Source: Allobosea sp. Leaf344 (GTDB taxonomy: Bacteria; Pseudomonadota; Alphaproteobacteria; Rhizobiales; Beijerinckiaceae). From it: a stretch of 64,000 nucleotides of DNA. A program made the position numbers and the translations under genes. This document shows positions 38,772 through 46,553 of this stretch, in pieces; the stretch's first letter is position 1, and every line of letters begins with the position of its first letter. The notes under the pieces were generated by a model. The model was not told the DNA's origin, did no database searches, and saw only the letters and a program-made list of their open reading frames with translations. The stretch covers positions 865,613 to 929,612 of the forward strand of contig NZ_LMRT01000001.1 in the NCBI RefSeq assembly GCF_001426225.1. The letters run 5' to 3'.

Positions 38772-39902
38772 CTAGGGGAGAAACAGCAACTTTCGGACAC
38801 GCGCGCGAAATTTTAAGGCAGGATTTATTGCAGTCGCCGACGTCAGCCGCATGAGGATCCCTAGCCTAACCATCCAAATGTTCAATCGGCGATCAAGCGA
38901 ACCATTCAAAGATTCAGCTGTCTTGAGCGCCCCGAGGGCGGCTGGCAAGTCTCCAGATTCTCGGAAGGCAATCGCAAGTGGAATATAGGCAAGACTGTGA
39001 CGCGGATCGCACGCCACCGATTTTTCGTGAGCCTTTATGGCGTCCTGCCATCGTCTGGCTCGCCCCAACAAAATACCTAAGTTGGTCCAAGCGAAATTGG
39101 CATTTGGCGCCAGATCGACAGCCCTTCGCGCTATAAGTATTCCCGCTTCAGGTGCCCGTTTGAAGGCCTTCTGGGAAATGGCCATCAGCCGATGAGGCGA
39201 CCGCCGCCGCCGTTGACGCGCCTCTTGTCGCAAAGAAGCCAGATCGAGCTCGCCGTTGACCGCTCCTAATGCAAAGGCGCCTAACAATCCGCATTCCGCC
39301 AAATAGGCCCCGATGTGATGCCCTGAGTTAGGCAAGGCTACCCGCTGGATAGGCATTTCACCTGCGATCAAGTCAACGTGCTGACGCTCCAGCTGCATCG
39401 CTGAATCATAGACGATGATAGCGGGCACGTCCGCGGATAGTGGCCCTGACAGCTCTGACAGCCATCGAACTCGCCTCGCTCTTGGCCACCTCGTTTCAAA
39501 GGGCGCTTTGCGGGGATCAACGCTGTATTGAGGAGCCAGGGCCAGTGCTAGCTGCGCGCCAATTGCCGATGCGAATCGCAGAGCGCCGTAGCCACCCATG
39601 CTCGACCCATAAGTGATAACCCTCTGGTAGCCGCTTGCAGCAGATTTCACGGCCGTGATCGCCTTGCGCCAATCCGCTTCGTGGTACCAACGGTTACGCC
39701 TGCTTAAAACATGGACAACGGAAATGCTGTGTCTGTCGAAGAACTCTTCCCCGAAAGCCAGACGCTTCATTTGCTCGTCTTCGGCGTGAGGATCAAAAGT
39801 CACAACGCAGTGAACGCCTCCTCGGTGGGCCGCTTTAACCAGTAAATTCTTTGACCGGTAGATCTGCTCCAAACGCTCATCTTTCCCTGATATAGAGGCC
39901 AC
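38772..39902 (-). CDS. Alpha/beta-hydrolase-like domain fused to TPR repeats
   Basis: A 376-residue protein. The N-terminal 220 residues have an alpha/beta-hydrolase look, with the nucleophile elbow TYGSSMGGYGALRFAS near residue 100 and a likely catalytic His in PNSGHHIGAYL near residue 198. The C-terminal part has at least two TPR-type repeats (NFAWTNLGILLGRARRWQDA, SLAYIPLAIAFRESGDLPAA). The start is GTG at 39902 without a good ribosome binding site. It follows the ACP gene by 123 bases in a FAAL-ACP-hydrolase series. A thioesterase or deacylase working on the ACP-bound chain is plausible. Similar hydrolase-TPR proteins occur in capsule loci without known activity. Confidence 0.65.
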   Translation of the reverse strand: MASISGKDERLEQIYRSKNLLVKAAHRGGVHCVVTFDPHAEDEQMKRLAFGEEFFDRHSISVVHVLSRRNRWYHEADWRKAITAVKSAASGYQRVITYGSSMGGYGALRFASAIGAQLALALAPQYSVDPRKAPFETRWPRARRVRWLSELSGPLSADVPAIIVYDSAMQLERQHVDLIAGEMPIQRVALPNSGHHIGAYLAECGLLGAFALGAVNGELDLASLRQEARQRRRRSPHRLMAISQKAFKRAPEAGILIARRAVDLAPNANFAWTNLGILLGRARRWQDAIKAHEKSVACDPRHSLAYIPLAIAFRESGDLPAALGALKTAESLNGSLDRRLNIWMVRLGILMRLTSATAINPALKFRARVRKLLFLP

Positions 39903-40025
39903 TGACGTCAGTCGAAGATGAAAGTGAGTTTCGCGCGACGATCTGGTTTGCGGCCACGCTACTCGGGTCTATACATTTTAGTCATGCCATCTGATCGTTC
40001 AAGGCGCGCCTCGCCCATAGCGCAC

Positions 40026-40283
40026 CTATTGAGTGACCTTCGTGCTCTGCAATCCGAGTATAAATTCGACGAACGATTCGAGAGACGAATACTCCTCGGT
40101 TACGCCAGGTTCGAGTTCCAGACCTGTTTCTTGCTCAACTGCTAGTACGAAATGAACTGCCGCGGCTGAATCCAGTCCCAAGCCAGCAAAGGTGGTAGCA
40201 GGCGTGATCTCATCAGGTTTCAAGTCCAGCATTGCAGCCAAGATTCGTTGACAAATCTCAAATATTATTGCGGCCCGATCCAT
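40026..40283 (-). CDS. Acyl carrier protein (FAAL partner)
   Basis: An 85-residue acyl carrier protein. The phosphopantetheine serine is S39 in FAGLGLDSAAAVHF, with the Asp-Ser pair in place (DSA in place of the common DSL). The length, acidic composition and four-helix pattern fit the family. It lies 42 bases after the FAAL gene in the same direction. By family knowledge FAALs form acyl-AMP and pass the acyl group to such a stand-alone ACP, so this ACP probably carries a starter fatty acid for the polyketide synthase or for a lipid on the glycan. Confidence 0.9.
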   Translation of the reverse strand: MDRAAIIFEICQRILAAMLDLKPDEITPATTFAGLGLDSAAAVHFVLAVEQETGLELEPGVTEEYSSLESFVEFILGLQSTKVTQ

Positions 40284-40325
40284 AAAGCTCTCGATCTTCG
40301 TTCTTCAGCAATGGGAGAAGACTGT

Positions 40326-42047
40326 TTAATCGGCCCACAACTCGAGCGTTTTGTCGACCCAGCGCTGCCGAGTAAGGCTGCGCTGAATTTTGCCGCTGGT
40401 GGTTTTTGGAATCGACCCAGGTTGCACCAGAACGACCTCGTGGAACGCTAAGTCGTGATTATGGACAACAGCAGCGCGCACGGCTGCGATGATATCGCGG
40501 CTAGCAGTCCTGCGCTGTGAGCGCGCCACTTCGTGGACGACAACCACGCGCTCGGTACCGCCTTCGTCTATAAAGCCAAAAACGGCGCCATGGTCGCGTG
40601 GCAGCGCTGGGTGGCTCTCGGCCACCGTCATCTCGATATCCTGAGGATAGTGGTTAACTCCGCGAATAATGAGGAGGTCCTTCATGCGGCCGATAACATA
40701 GAGTTCGCCATCATCGTCCAGATGGCCCAGATCGCCTGTTCGTAACCAATTCCCTTTTTGAAGCGCCTCGTCAGCAAACAACGACTTTATCTGCGCTTCG
40801 AATACCGAGGCGCTCTCCTGAGGGCGGCACCAATATCCCTGCGCTACACTGTTCCCCTGCACCCAGATTTCGCCGATTTCGGCAGGCTGCGCCTTCGCTA
40901 GCGTGTCTGGATTCACAATAGCCACTGAAACACCGTCCACCGGGCTGCCGCACCCTACGATTTCACGGGCGTCGTCGGTTCGCTCCGGGTTAGTTATGAG
41001 ACCGCGATGAAGCCCGGCGGCGCTGACAGTGCGCTTTCTCACCGGGGCACCGCGCCCGGCACTCGTGACCATCAGTGTTGCTTCGGCAAGCCCATAAGAA
41101 GGCTGCATCGCGTTGGCATCGAACCCGTAGGGAGCAAATGTCTTGGCAAAACGCGCAAGCGTGGCCGCCCGTACTGGTTCAGCACCGTTCACCGCAACCT
41201 TCCAGCCGCTGAGATCGACGCCCTCCATCTGATCGGGACGAAAACGTTCGACACAGAGATCATAGGCAAAATTTGGCGCGGCAGCCACTTCTGCCTCGTG
41301 GTTCTGGATTGCTCGTAACCAATTTAGCGGGCGAAGCATGAATCCTGCCGGCTTCATGATGACAGACCGCGCGCCGAGGTAAATCGGCTGCAGCAAATTC
41401 ATGATCAGGCCCATGTCGTGATAATGGGGGATCCAACCCACGTGGGTCGAGCCCGCGTGATTTCCTAGGCGGGCCCGGATCATTTCCAGATTATCGACCA
41501 GGTTGCCGTGGCTAACCATCACACCCTTGGGCAGGGACGTCGATCCCGAGGTATATTGCAAAAAAGCTATATCACTCCGTCCCTTTTCGAGGGAAGGCGA
41601 TTGGGCCAGTTCGCTTGATGAGCCAACGCCAATTTGCGGTACCCTCGCTTCTTCGAGGCGCGCACGCAGCATCGTCCCGGGCAATGCATCCTCTGGCAAG
41701 GTCAACGCCAGCCGAGGCTGGCAGTCTGCGATGATCGCGGCGCTTGCGTCGTGACTGGAATTGCGACGGGGCGGCATCAGCGGAACAGCTACAATGTCAG
41801 CCATCAGGCAGGCAAAATAAGAGACTACGAACTCCAGACTGGCTGGAAAGAGGAGCAAGGCTCGATCGCCAGGCGAGAGCCTCGTCTGAAGTTCTTTAGC
41901 GAGGGTGGCCGATCGGGCGTAAAGGCTGCCATAGCTCAGCGTGAGGCAAGGCGCTGTCGGTCCTGCATCCATTATGACTGCGTAAGCGTCCGGTCGCGCA
42001 GTGGCATGGCGCTGCACGATCTCAGGGAGGGACAAAAAGCCTTGCAT
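40326..42047 (-). CDS. Fatty acyl-AMP ligase (FAAL)
   Basis: A 573-residue adenylating enzyme that activates a fatty acid as acyl-AMP and loads it onto an ACP instead of CoA. The adenylation motifs are FLQYTSGSTSLPKGVMVSH near residue 165, GWIPHYHDMGLI, and GDLGHLDDDGELYVIGRMKDLLIIRG near residue 445. The end of the last motif, GVNHYPQDIE, is the FAAL-typical form. The opening TFLSLPEIVQRHA-like sequence (MQGFLSLPEIVQRHA) and the length of about 570 also fit. An inverted repeat, ACGCTT-TTG-AAGCGT, lies 27 bases before the start. The gene begins a divergent unit with the ACP and hydrolase-TPR genes downstream. Confidence 0.92.
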   Translation of the reverse strand: MQGFLSLPEIVQRHATARPDAYAVIMDAGPTAPCLTLSYGSLYARSATLAKELQTRLSPGDRALLLFPASLEFVVSYFACLMADIVAVPLMPPRRNSSHDASAAIIADCQPRLALTLPEDALPGTMLRARLEEARVPQIGVGSSSELAQSPSLEKGRSDIAFLQYTSGSTSLPKGVMVSHGNLVDNLEMIRARLGNHAGSTHVGWIPHYHDMGLIMNLLQPIYLGARSVIMKPAGFMLRPLNWLRAIQNHEAEVAAAPNFAYDLCVERFRPDQMEGVDLSGWKVAVNGAEPVRAATLARFAKTFAPYGFDANAMQPSYGLAEATLMVTSAGRGAPVRKRTVSAAGLHRGLITNPERTDDAREIVGCGSPVDGVSVAIVNPDTLAKAQPAEIGEIWVQGNSVAQGYWCRPQESASVFEAQIKSLFADEALQKGNWLRTGDLGHLDDDGELYVIGRMKDLLIIRGVNHYPQDIEMTVAESHPALPRDHGAVFGFIDEGGTERVVVVHEVARSQRRTASRDIIAAVRAAVVHNHDLAFHEVVLVQPGSIPKTTSGKIQRSLTRQRWVDKTLELWAD

Positions 42048-42267
42048 CTCACTAATCCTAGATCACTCCACCAACGCTTTTGAAGCGTGGCTGATTTGGA
42101 CGAGTGAAGGGTTTTTGTCGACCTTCCTCTATTCGATTTTCTTTCCCGGTCTGGTGGGTGATGAAACGGGCCTCGCACTCGATGAATGAGACCCGAATTT
42201 CGCCGTCCCTCACCGCTCACAGATTTCCTGCTGGCGCACCGAGAATGTCGGCGTCAGACTGACGGAC
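42048..42267. promoter_or_regulatory. Divergent promoter region between FAAL and WcbI-family genes
   Basis: A 220-base divergent region. It holds the inverted repeat ACGCTT-TTG-AAGCGT at 42074-42088, close to the FAAL start, and a second perfect one, CGTCAG-A-CTGACG, at 42252-42264, three bases before the start of the WcbI-family gene. The second would fold over the expected ribosome binding site. No standard -35/-10 pair stands out. Confidence 0.45.
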
Positions 42268-44046
42268 ATGCCAATGGATACCGCTAAAGCGAATGAAACG
42301 GCCGCAGTTGCCCCCATGTTGCTGCCGATGGCGAAGCGCAGCCTTATCGCGACAATGGAGGTGCGCGAACCGGCTTTCCGGGGCCGAAGCGGTTCAGTCT
42401 ATGTACTGCTGCCGGTTCCCGCGCAGATTTTTCTCTACGGCCCTTTCCTTCGCTTGGCCAAGGGACGCTATCGCTTAAGCTTTCGGTGTCGGACCTTCGT
42501 CGCGCTGCAAGGCAATCATCCGATGATCGGCCTAGAGGTGATTGCTCAGAACCGGGCTCTTATCCGCTGGCGCGATTATACCGCTGGCGACCTTCAAGAC
42601 GGTGAGCAGAGTGTAACGTTCGACGTACCAGACGAGCTTGGGGCAGAAAGCGGCACCGACGCCCCGTTTGAGTTCAGGTTCTCGCATTTTGGGAACGCCG
42701 TATTCGAGATGAGCGATGTGACGCTTGCCGCGTTTCCGTCAACCGAACCCCGAGAGTCTGGCAAATCGGACAGCGAGCGCTGGCGCCTGCTGGGTCGGCT
42801 GAAGACGCTTCCGATCCTGGGTAGCGTCACACTGTCCCCTTTCTCCATCAGCCGCCTTAAGCTCGGGCGCATGTCCGCGCGCCTAAGGCTCCCATCAGGA
42901 CGTTACCGCCTGGACCTTATGTGCGCCGTAAAGCGAGCGAAGGAGACACATTCGGCTGCGCTGGAAATCATCGTCCACGCACGCGATCACGCGCCAATCG
43001 GCAGCGAGCGCTTTAGCGCTGATCAACTGTCGACCGGTCACGCATCCTTTAATTTCGAGGTGCCAATCGATGTCAGCCTCGATATTGGCACGCCTCGCGA
43101 TATCGAGATCGAAGTCAGGCATTTCAGGAACACCTGGCTTACTTTGACCTCCCTGGACCTCAGCAGACTTCCACCTGACCAGGCCGTTCAGCACGTAGCG
43201 CACGCGGCAAAAGCTAGCGCTCCGGCCCGATTGGGCGCCAAGAAGATTGTGATCTTTGGCAATTGCCAGGCCGGTTTGATAGCCGAGGCTTTGGGGAGCC
43301 ATTCGGGTTTCGCACGCCACTTCTCGTTAAAGCATCATTTCATGGAGCTGTCTTCCAATTTGCACGAACAGGGCAAGCGGGACTTAGAATCGTGTGAGAT
43401 GCTGCTGGTCCAAGATATACGGGAATGGGAACGCTATCCCCTGCGCGAGCATGTCCCGGCGCATTTGCCGATCCTGCGCTTCCCATGCGTGCGCTTTGCA
43501 TCGCTTTGGCCGTTCGACGCCTTCAACGGTCCCGACGACCATCACGCGCGCAATCACGATATGCCGAATTTCGAATTCACCTATTTCGATGGGTTGCTAG
43601 CGCGGTTGAGGAGGGAAATTCCCGATCATGAGCAGCGCTTCGTCGCGTACCGCTCGCTGGAGGTACCTGGCGTGATCGACGTAAGGCGTCTGCATACCTT
43701 TGAAGAAAAACGCCTCCAAGGCATGGACCGTTCATTTCCTGGAGGCATCGGCGCCTACATCCTCGACAACTTCAGAAGGCGGCAGATTTTTTACACAACA
43801 GGGCATCCTAACGGCAAAATTCTTAAGATGCTGATGGAGCAGATCGCAAAAGAGCTCGGGGTTCGCCAATCGTTCTGGTTCCCCGGAGAGCTAAACTCGC
43901 TAAAACGTCTCCAAGTGCCGATCCACCCGAAAGTTGCGGCCGCGCTCCAGGTCCGCTGGGTCAAAGACGACCGCCGCTATCTCGTCCGTGGCGACTGGGT
44001 GACCTGGGAAGAGTATGTGCGCAGATACATTGCCCATTACGGCTGA
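42268..44046 (+). CDS. WcbI-family polysaccharide protein with duplicated beta-domain
   Basis: A 592-residue protein. The C-terminal 290 residues are a WcbI-type domain (putative acetyltransferase of capsule loci), opening with KIVIFGNCQAGLIAEAL near residue 328, then MLLVQDIREWERYPL and TTGHPNGKILKMLMEQI. Before it are two tandem related domains of about 110 residues each. The first has RLAKGRYRLSFRCRT and ends in VFEMSDVTLAAFP. The second has RLPSGRYRLDLMCAV and ends in WLTLTSLDLSRLP. They look like beta-sandwich carbohydrate- or protein-binding modules. The ATG at 42268 is used, with ATG 42274 possible. It may bring an acyl group to the glycan, but the chemistry of WcbI proteins is not settled. 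Confidence 0.8.
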   Translation: MPMDTAKANETAAVAPMLLPMAKRSLIATMEVREPAFRGRSGSVYVLLPVPAQIFLYGPFLRLAKGRYRLSFRCRTFVALQGNHPMIGLEVIAQNRALIRWRDYTAGDLQDGEQSVTFDVPDELGAESGTDAPFEFRFSHFGNAVFEMSDVTLAAFPSTEPRESGKSDSERWRLLGRLKTLPILGSVTLSPFSISRLKLGRMSARLRLPSGRYRLDLMCAVKRAKETHSAALEIIVHARDHAPIGSERFSADQLSTGHASFNFEVPIDVSLDIGTPRDIEIEVRHFRNTWLTLTSLDLSRLPPDQAVQHVAHAAKASAPARLGAKKIVIFGNCQAGLIAEALGSHSGFARHFSLKHHFMELSSNLHEQGKRDLESCEMLLVQDIREWERYPLREHVPAHLPILRFPCVRFASLWPFDAFNGPDDHHARNHDMPNFEFTYFDGLLARLRREIPDHEQRFVAYRSLEVPGVIDVRRLHTFEEKRLQGMDRSFPGGIGAYILDNFRRRQIFYTTGHPNGKILKMLMEQIAKELGVRQSFWFPGELNSLKRLQVPIHPKVAAALQVRWVKDDRRYLVRGDWVTWEEYVRRYIAHYG

Positions 44047-44084
44047 CTTGATTGGACGTGAGGCTTCCCTGACAAATCTGAGCC

Positions 44085-44112
44085 GAGACCTGGAGCGCGG
44101 GCTGCAGGTCTC
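44085..44112. terminator. Inverted repeat between convergent genes, possible bidirectional terminator
   Basis: A perfect 8-bp stem, GAGACCTG at 44085-44092 and CAGGTCTC at 44105-44112, with a 12-base loop. It lies 39 bases after the WcbI-family stop and overlaps the stop codon of the convergent CDP-alcohol phosphatidyltransferase. There is no T-run on the plus strand (TCAAATCG follows), so termination is only suggested by its place. Confidence 0.45.
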
Positions 44113-44809
44113 AAATCGAATCTTTACGGTCGACTTCGCTCAATGAGCGCGCATAGGAAAAAACGAGGCAGACGAACGCGACCATGAAGGCGGTGGCCAT
44201 CGCCAGCAAGGCGAGGTCGCACCAGGTCATCGGACGACCAAAGATGACAAATTGCGGAGCGCCAAAAAGCAAGATGAAAGTGTTCATCCCGATGATGAGC
44301 AGGCGAATTTCGGTCGGCCCCGAGCCAAGCAGCGAGACATGAAACTCGCTGGAAACGCATGTTCTGACAAACGAGTATATCGAGAGGGCGTGATAGCCTG
44401 CAAGGGCCAGCAGCGCTACGTCCATGCGCACATATGGCGATAGACCCATGCCGACAGCGATCAACAGGTTGCCGATTACATCAACGGTCTGATCGACAAA
44501 ATATCCATATCTGGGTCGTTCAATCTGCCTGACGCGCGCAAGTGTGCCATCCAGCGAATCGCCCAGCCAGTGGAAAACAAGCCCCAAAGAGGCCAGCCAC
44601 AAAAATTCGACCGCCCAATGGGATAGGACGTATCCAGCCAACGTGACGATGCCGCCATAAACGCCAAAGGCTGTAACGGCGTCAGGGGTGACCGATCTCG
44701 GCAGCCGTTTGGCTAGCCAGATCAATACCTCGCGTTCCAAGCCAGAAAAGAGACTGTTGTGAATACGCAGCAATGAATTCGGCGCTTTCAGGCTTGCTCG
44801 ATGTGCCAC
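44111..44809 (-). CDS. CDP-alcohol phosphatidyltransferase family membrane protein
   Basis: A 232-residue integral membrane enzyme. The family motif is complete: GDSLDGTLARVRQIERPRYG followed by YFVDQTVD (DG-2x-AR-8x-G-3x-D-3x-D), where the aspartates bind metal and the CDP-alcohol. About six hydrophobic segments follow the usual layout, including GGIVTLAGYVLSHWAVEFLWL and VALLALAGYHALSIYSFV. It would exchange CMP of a CDP-alcohol or CDP-diacylglycerol for an alcohol at the inner membrane. It has no partner gene that names a substrate. In this setting it could attach a phospho-alcohol head group to the unusual lipid. Confidence 0.88.
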   Translation of the reverse strand: MAHRASLKAPNSLLRIHNSLFSGLEREVLIWLAKRLPRSVTPDAVTAFGVYGGIVTLAGYVLSHWAVEFLWLASLGLVFHWLGDSLDGTLARVRQIERPRYGYFVDQTVDVIGNLLIAVGMGLSPYVRMDVALLALAGYHALSIYSFVRTCVSSEFHVSLLGSGPTEIRLLIIGMNTFILLFGAPQFVIFGRPMTWCDLALLAMATAFMVAFVCLVFSYARSLSEVDRKDSI

Positions 44810-44963
44810 ACCTATCGCCGAGCCCCTTCAGTTAATCAAGCTGTACTGCTCCTTCAAAATTTTGATATCCAGCCCGTGTTAGCAGGTGGCTTGAAAACCG
44901 CCCGCGAACGAAAAAGGGCTGCAGCGGCGACATCACGTCGATGCCTATCCACGGGGTGCCATT

Positions 44964-46241
44964 TTGCCATTCGCCTATGATGCGACCCGTTTGTTTCTGG
45001 GCCCGTTGTCACGAACTCCGCGCGGAATAGACCGTGTTGATTTGGAGTATGCCCGGCACTTTTTTTTGCACTCGAGCGAAGAATGCTTCGCAATCTTGCC
45101 AACAGTCTGGGGAATTCGTTGTTTTCCCCGCGAGCGAGTGCTGCGCGGATTGGGGCGGCTGGAGGAGTTGTGGTCTGAAAATACTCAGCCTGAAAACGAC
45201 ATCGCTTGGCAGCATGTGAAGGCGCGCCTTCAAGGAAATAAGCCAAGTGGCGCCCCTCCGAAACGGCAAACTGCCCTCGGAGTCGCCGCTCGCATGACGT
45301 CCTTGCTGAAAGCTACAGGGATCGGTTTTGGGACAAGTGTCGATACCGGACTGGCGCCCGACACGGCTTATTTCAACGTGGGCCAAATCACTCTTGCCAT
45401 TCCGTTCCTGTTGCGCTGGCTCGAGCGACGGCGCGATGTACGCCCGCTGTTTATGCTCCACGATGTAATCCCACTCGAAACGCCGGAATATGTCGAGCCG
45501 AGCGCCGTGAAGGGACATTCGGCGATGGTGGACCAAACGGCGCGTCTCGCCGCAGGCCTCATCGTGACGACACAGTCAGCGAAGGCAGCTGTCCTGGGCG
45601 AGCTTCACCGCCGGGGATCGCGACAGATACCGACTTTATCCTTACCGTTGCCCGTTCAAGCGATTTTCCGACAACCCGCAGACCCAGACGCTTCCCTGGC
45701 GCATATCCCGTATTTCGTCGTCTGCGGCGCCATTGAGCATCGTAAGAACCAGCTAATGCTGTTGGAGGTCTGGCGGCGACTACAACGCAGCGGCAAAGAT
45801 ACGCCGCACCTCGTAATCGTCGGATCAGCGGGTTGGCAAGGCAACCTGATCAGGGACCGGTTCGAACGCTCGACCGACGTTAATAAGCACATCCATGTAG
45901 TCAGTGGTCTTTCAACGCCCGCTCTGCATCGCCTCATGAGCGGCGCCCGCGGCCTGCTCATGCCATCATTTAGCGAAGGGTTCGGATTGCCCGTTCTCGA
46001 GGCAGGAGCCCTGGGCATCCCGGTTGTGGCTTCCGACATCCCCGCGCACCGAGAGATCGCACGTCCGGATACTATCTTCGTAGATCCGATCGACGGCCCG
46101 GGCTGGGGAGCAGCGATTCTGTCGCTGCTGGCGTCGAAGCCGCCCGCGCGCCTGTTTGGCGATTACGCCACTTTCGCCTGGGACGAATATTTTGGTGCGC
46201 TGCGAGACTTTGTGCGCGAGATTAAGGCAACTGATCGGTGA
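44964..46241 (+). CDS. Glycosyltransferase, GT4 type
   Basis: A 425-residue glycosyltransferase. The N-terminus reads FAYDATRLFLGPLSRTPRGIDRVDLEYARHFF, a form found in GT4 enzymes of capsule loci. A later FMLHDVIPLETPEYV, FVVCGAIEHRKNQLMLLEVW and the EX7E element SEGFGLPVLEAGALGIPVVASD complete it. The start is TTG at 44964, with GGGG about six bases before. No in-frame ATG lies close by. It is divergent from the CDP-alcohol enzyme. The related gene at 58.1-59.4 kb shares the EGFGLPVLEA and HDIVPLRLP segments. Confidence 0.8.
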   Translation: MPFAYDATRLFLGPLSRTPRGIDRVDLEYARHFFLHSSEECFAILPTVWGIRCFPRERVLRGLGRLEELWSENTQPENDIAWQHVKARLQGNKPSGAPPKRQTALGVAARMTSLLKATGIGFGTSVDTGLAPDTAYFNVGQITLAIPFLLRWLERRRDVRPLFMLHDVIPLETPEYVEPSAVKGHSAMVDQTARLAAGLIVTTQSAKAAVLGELHRRGSRQIPTLSLPLPVQAIFRQPADPDASLAHIPYFVVCGAIEHRKNQLMLLEVWRRLQRSGKDTPHLVIVGSAGWQGNLIRDRFERSTDVNKHIHVVSGLSTPALHRLMSGARGLLMPSFSEGFGLPVLEAGALGIPVVASDIPAHREIARPDTIFVDPIDGPGWGAAILSLLASKPPARLFGDYATFAWDEYFGALRDFVREIKATDR

Positions 46242-46553
46242 TAGGCGCCGCGCGGAGCGTTTATCAGACTTTTGCCCCGCGCGCCCAGCTCGTTGACCAT
46301 TTACTTCTGGAAGCGTCCAGCTCGCGGTCTCGCGTTACTGTCGGCCTCGTTCCGTCCGGAAGCCGGCCGCAGGCTAGTCTAGGGGGGCCTTGGATCCCAC
46401 CAAAACGTGAGCGCAACGCTCTATAGAAATCAGAGCGACTGCATCCACGATGGATTGCCATGCGCGCTCGAATTGTCTATCCAAACCCCGTAGCACTGGT
46501 TGCTGCTCGCCCGAAATTCCCGTACTCTGACTTTTGGTTACATCCTTCAGCCT
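46242..46553. promoter_or_regulatory. Intergenic region upstream of the polyketide synthase
   Basis: A 312-base stretch. It holds small inverted repeats, CTGGA-AGCG-TCCAG at 46307-46320 and CGCTCT-N9-AGAGCG at 46417-46437, and no convincing gene. The ATG of the synthase has only a poor ribosome binding site (CCTTCAGCCT). The promoter of the PKS operon is probably here because the upstream glycosyltransferase ends 312 bases before. Confidence 0.4.

Noticed and set aside
39918..40145. Plus-strand frame of 75 codons near the ACP gene
   Set aside because: It overlaps the ACP gene on the other strand and has no domain.
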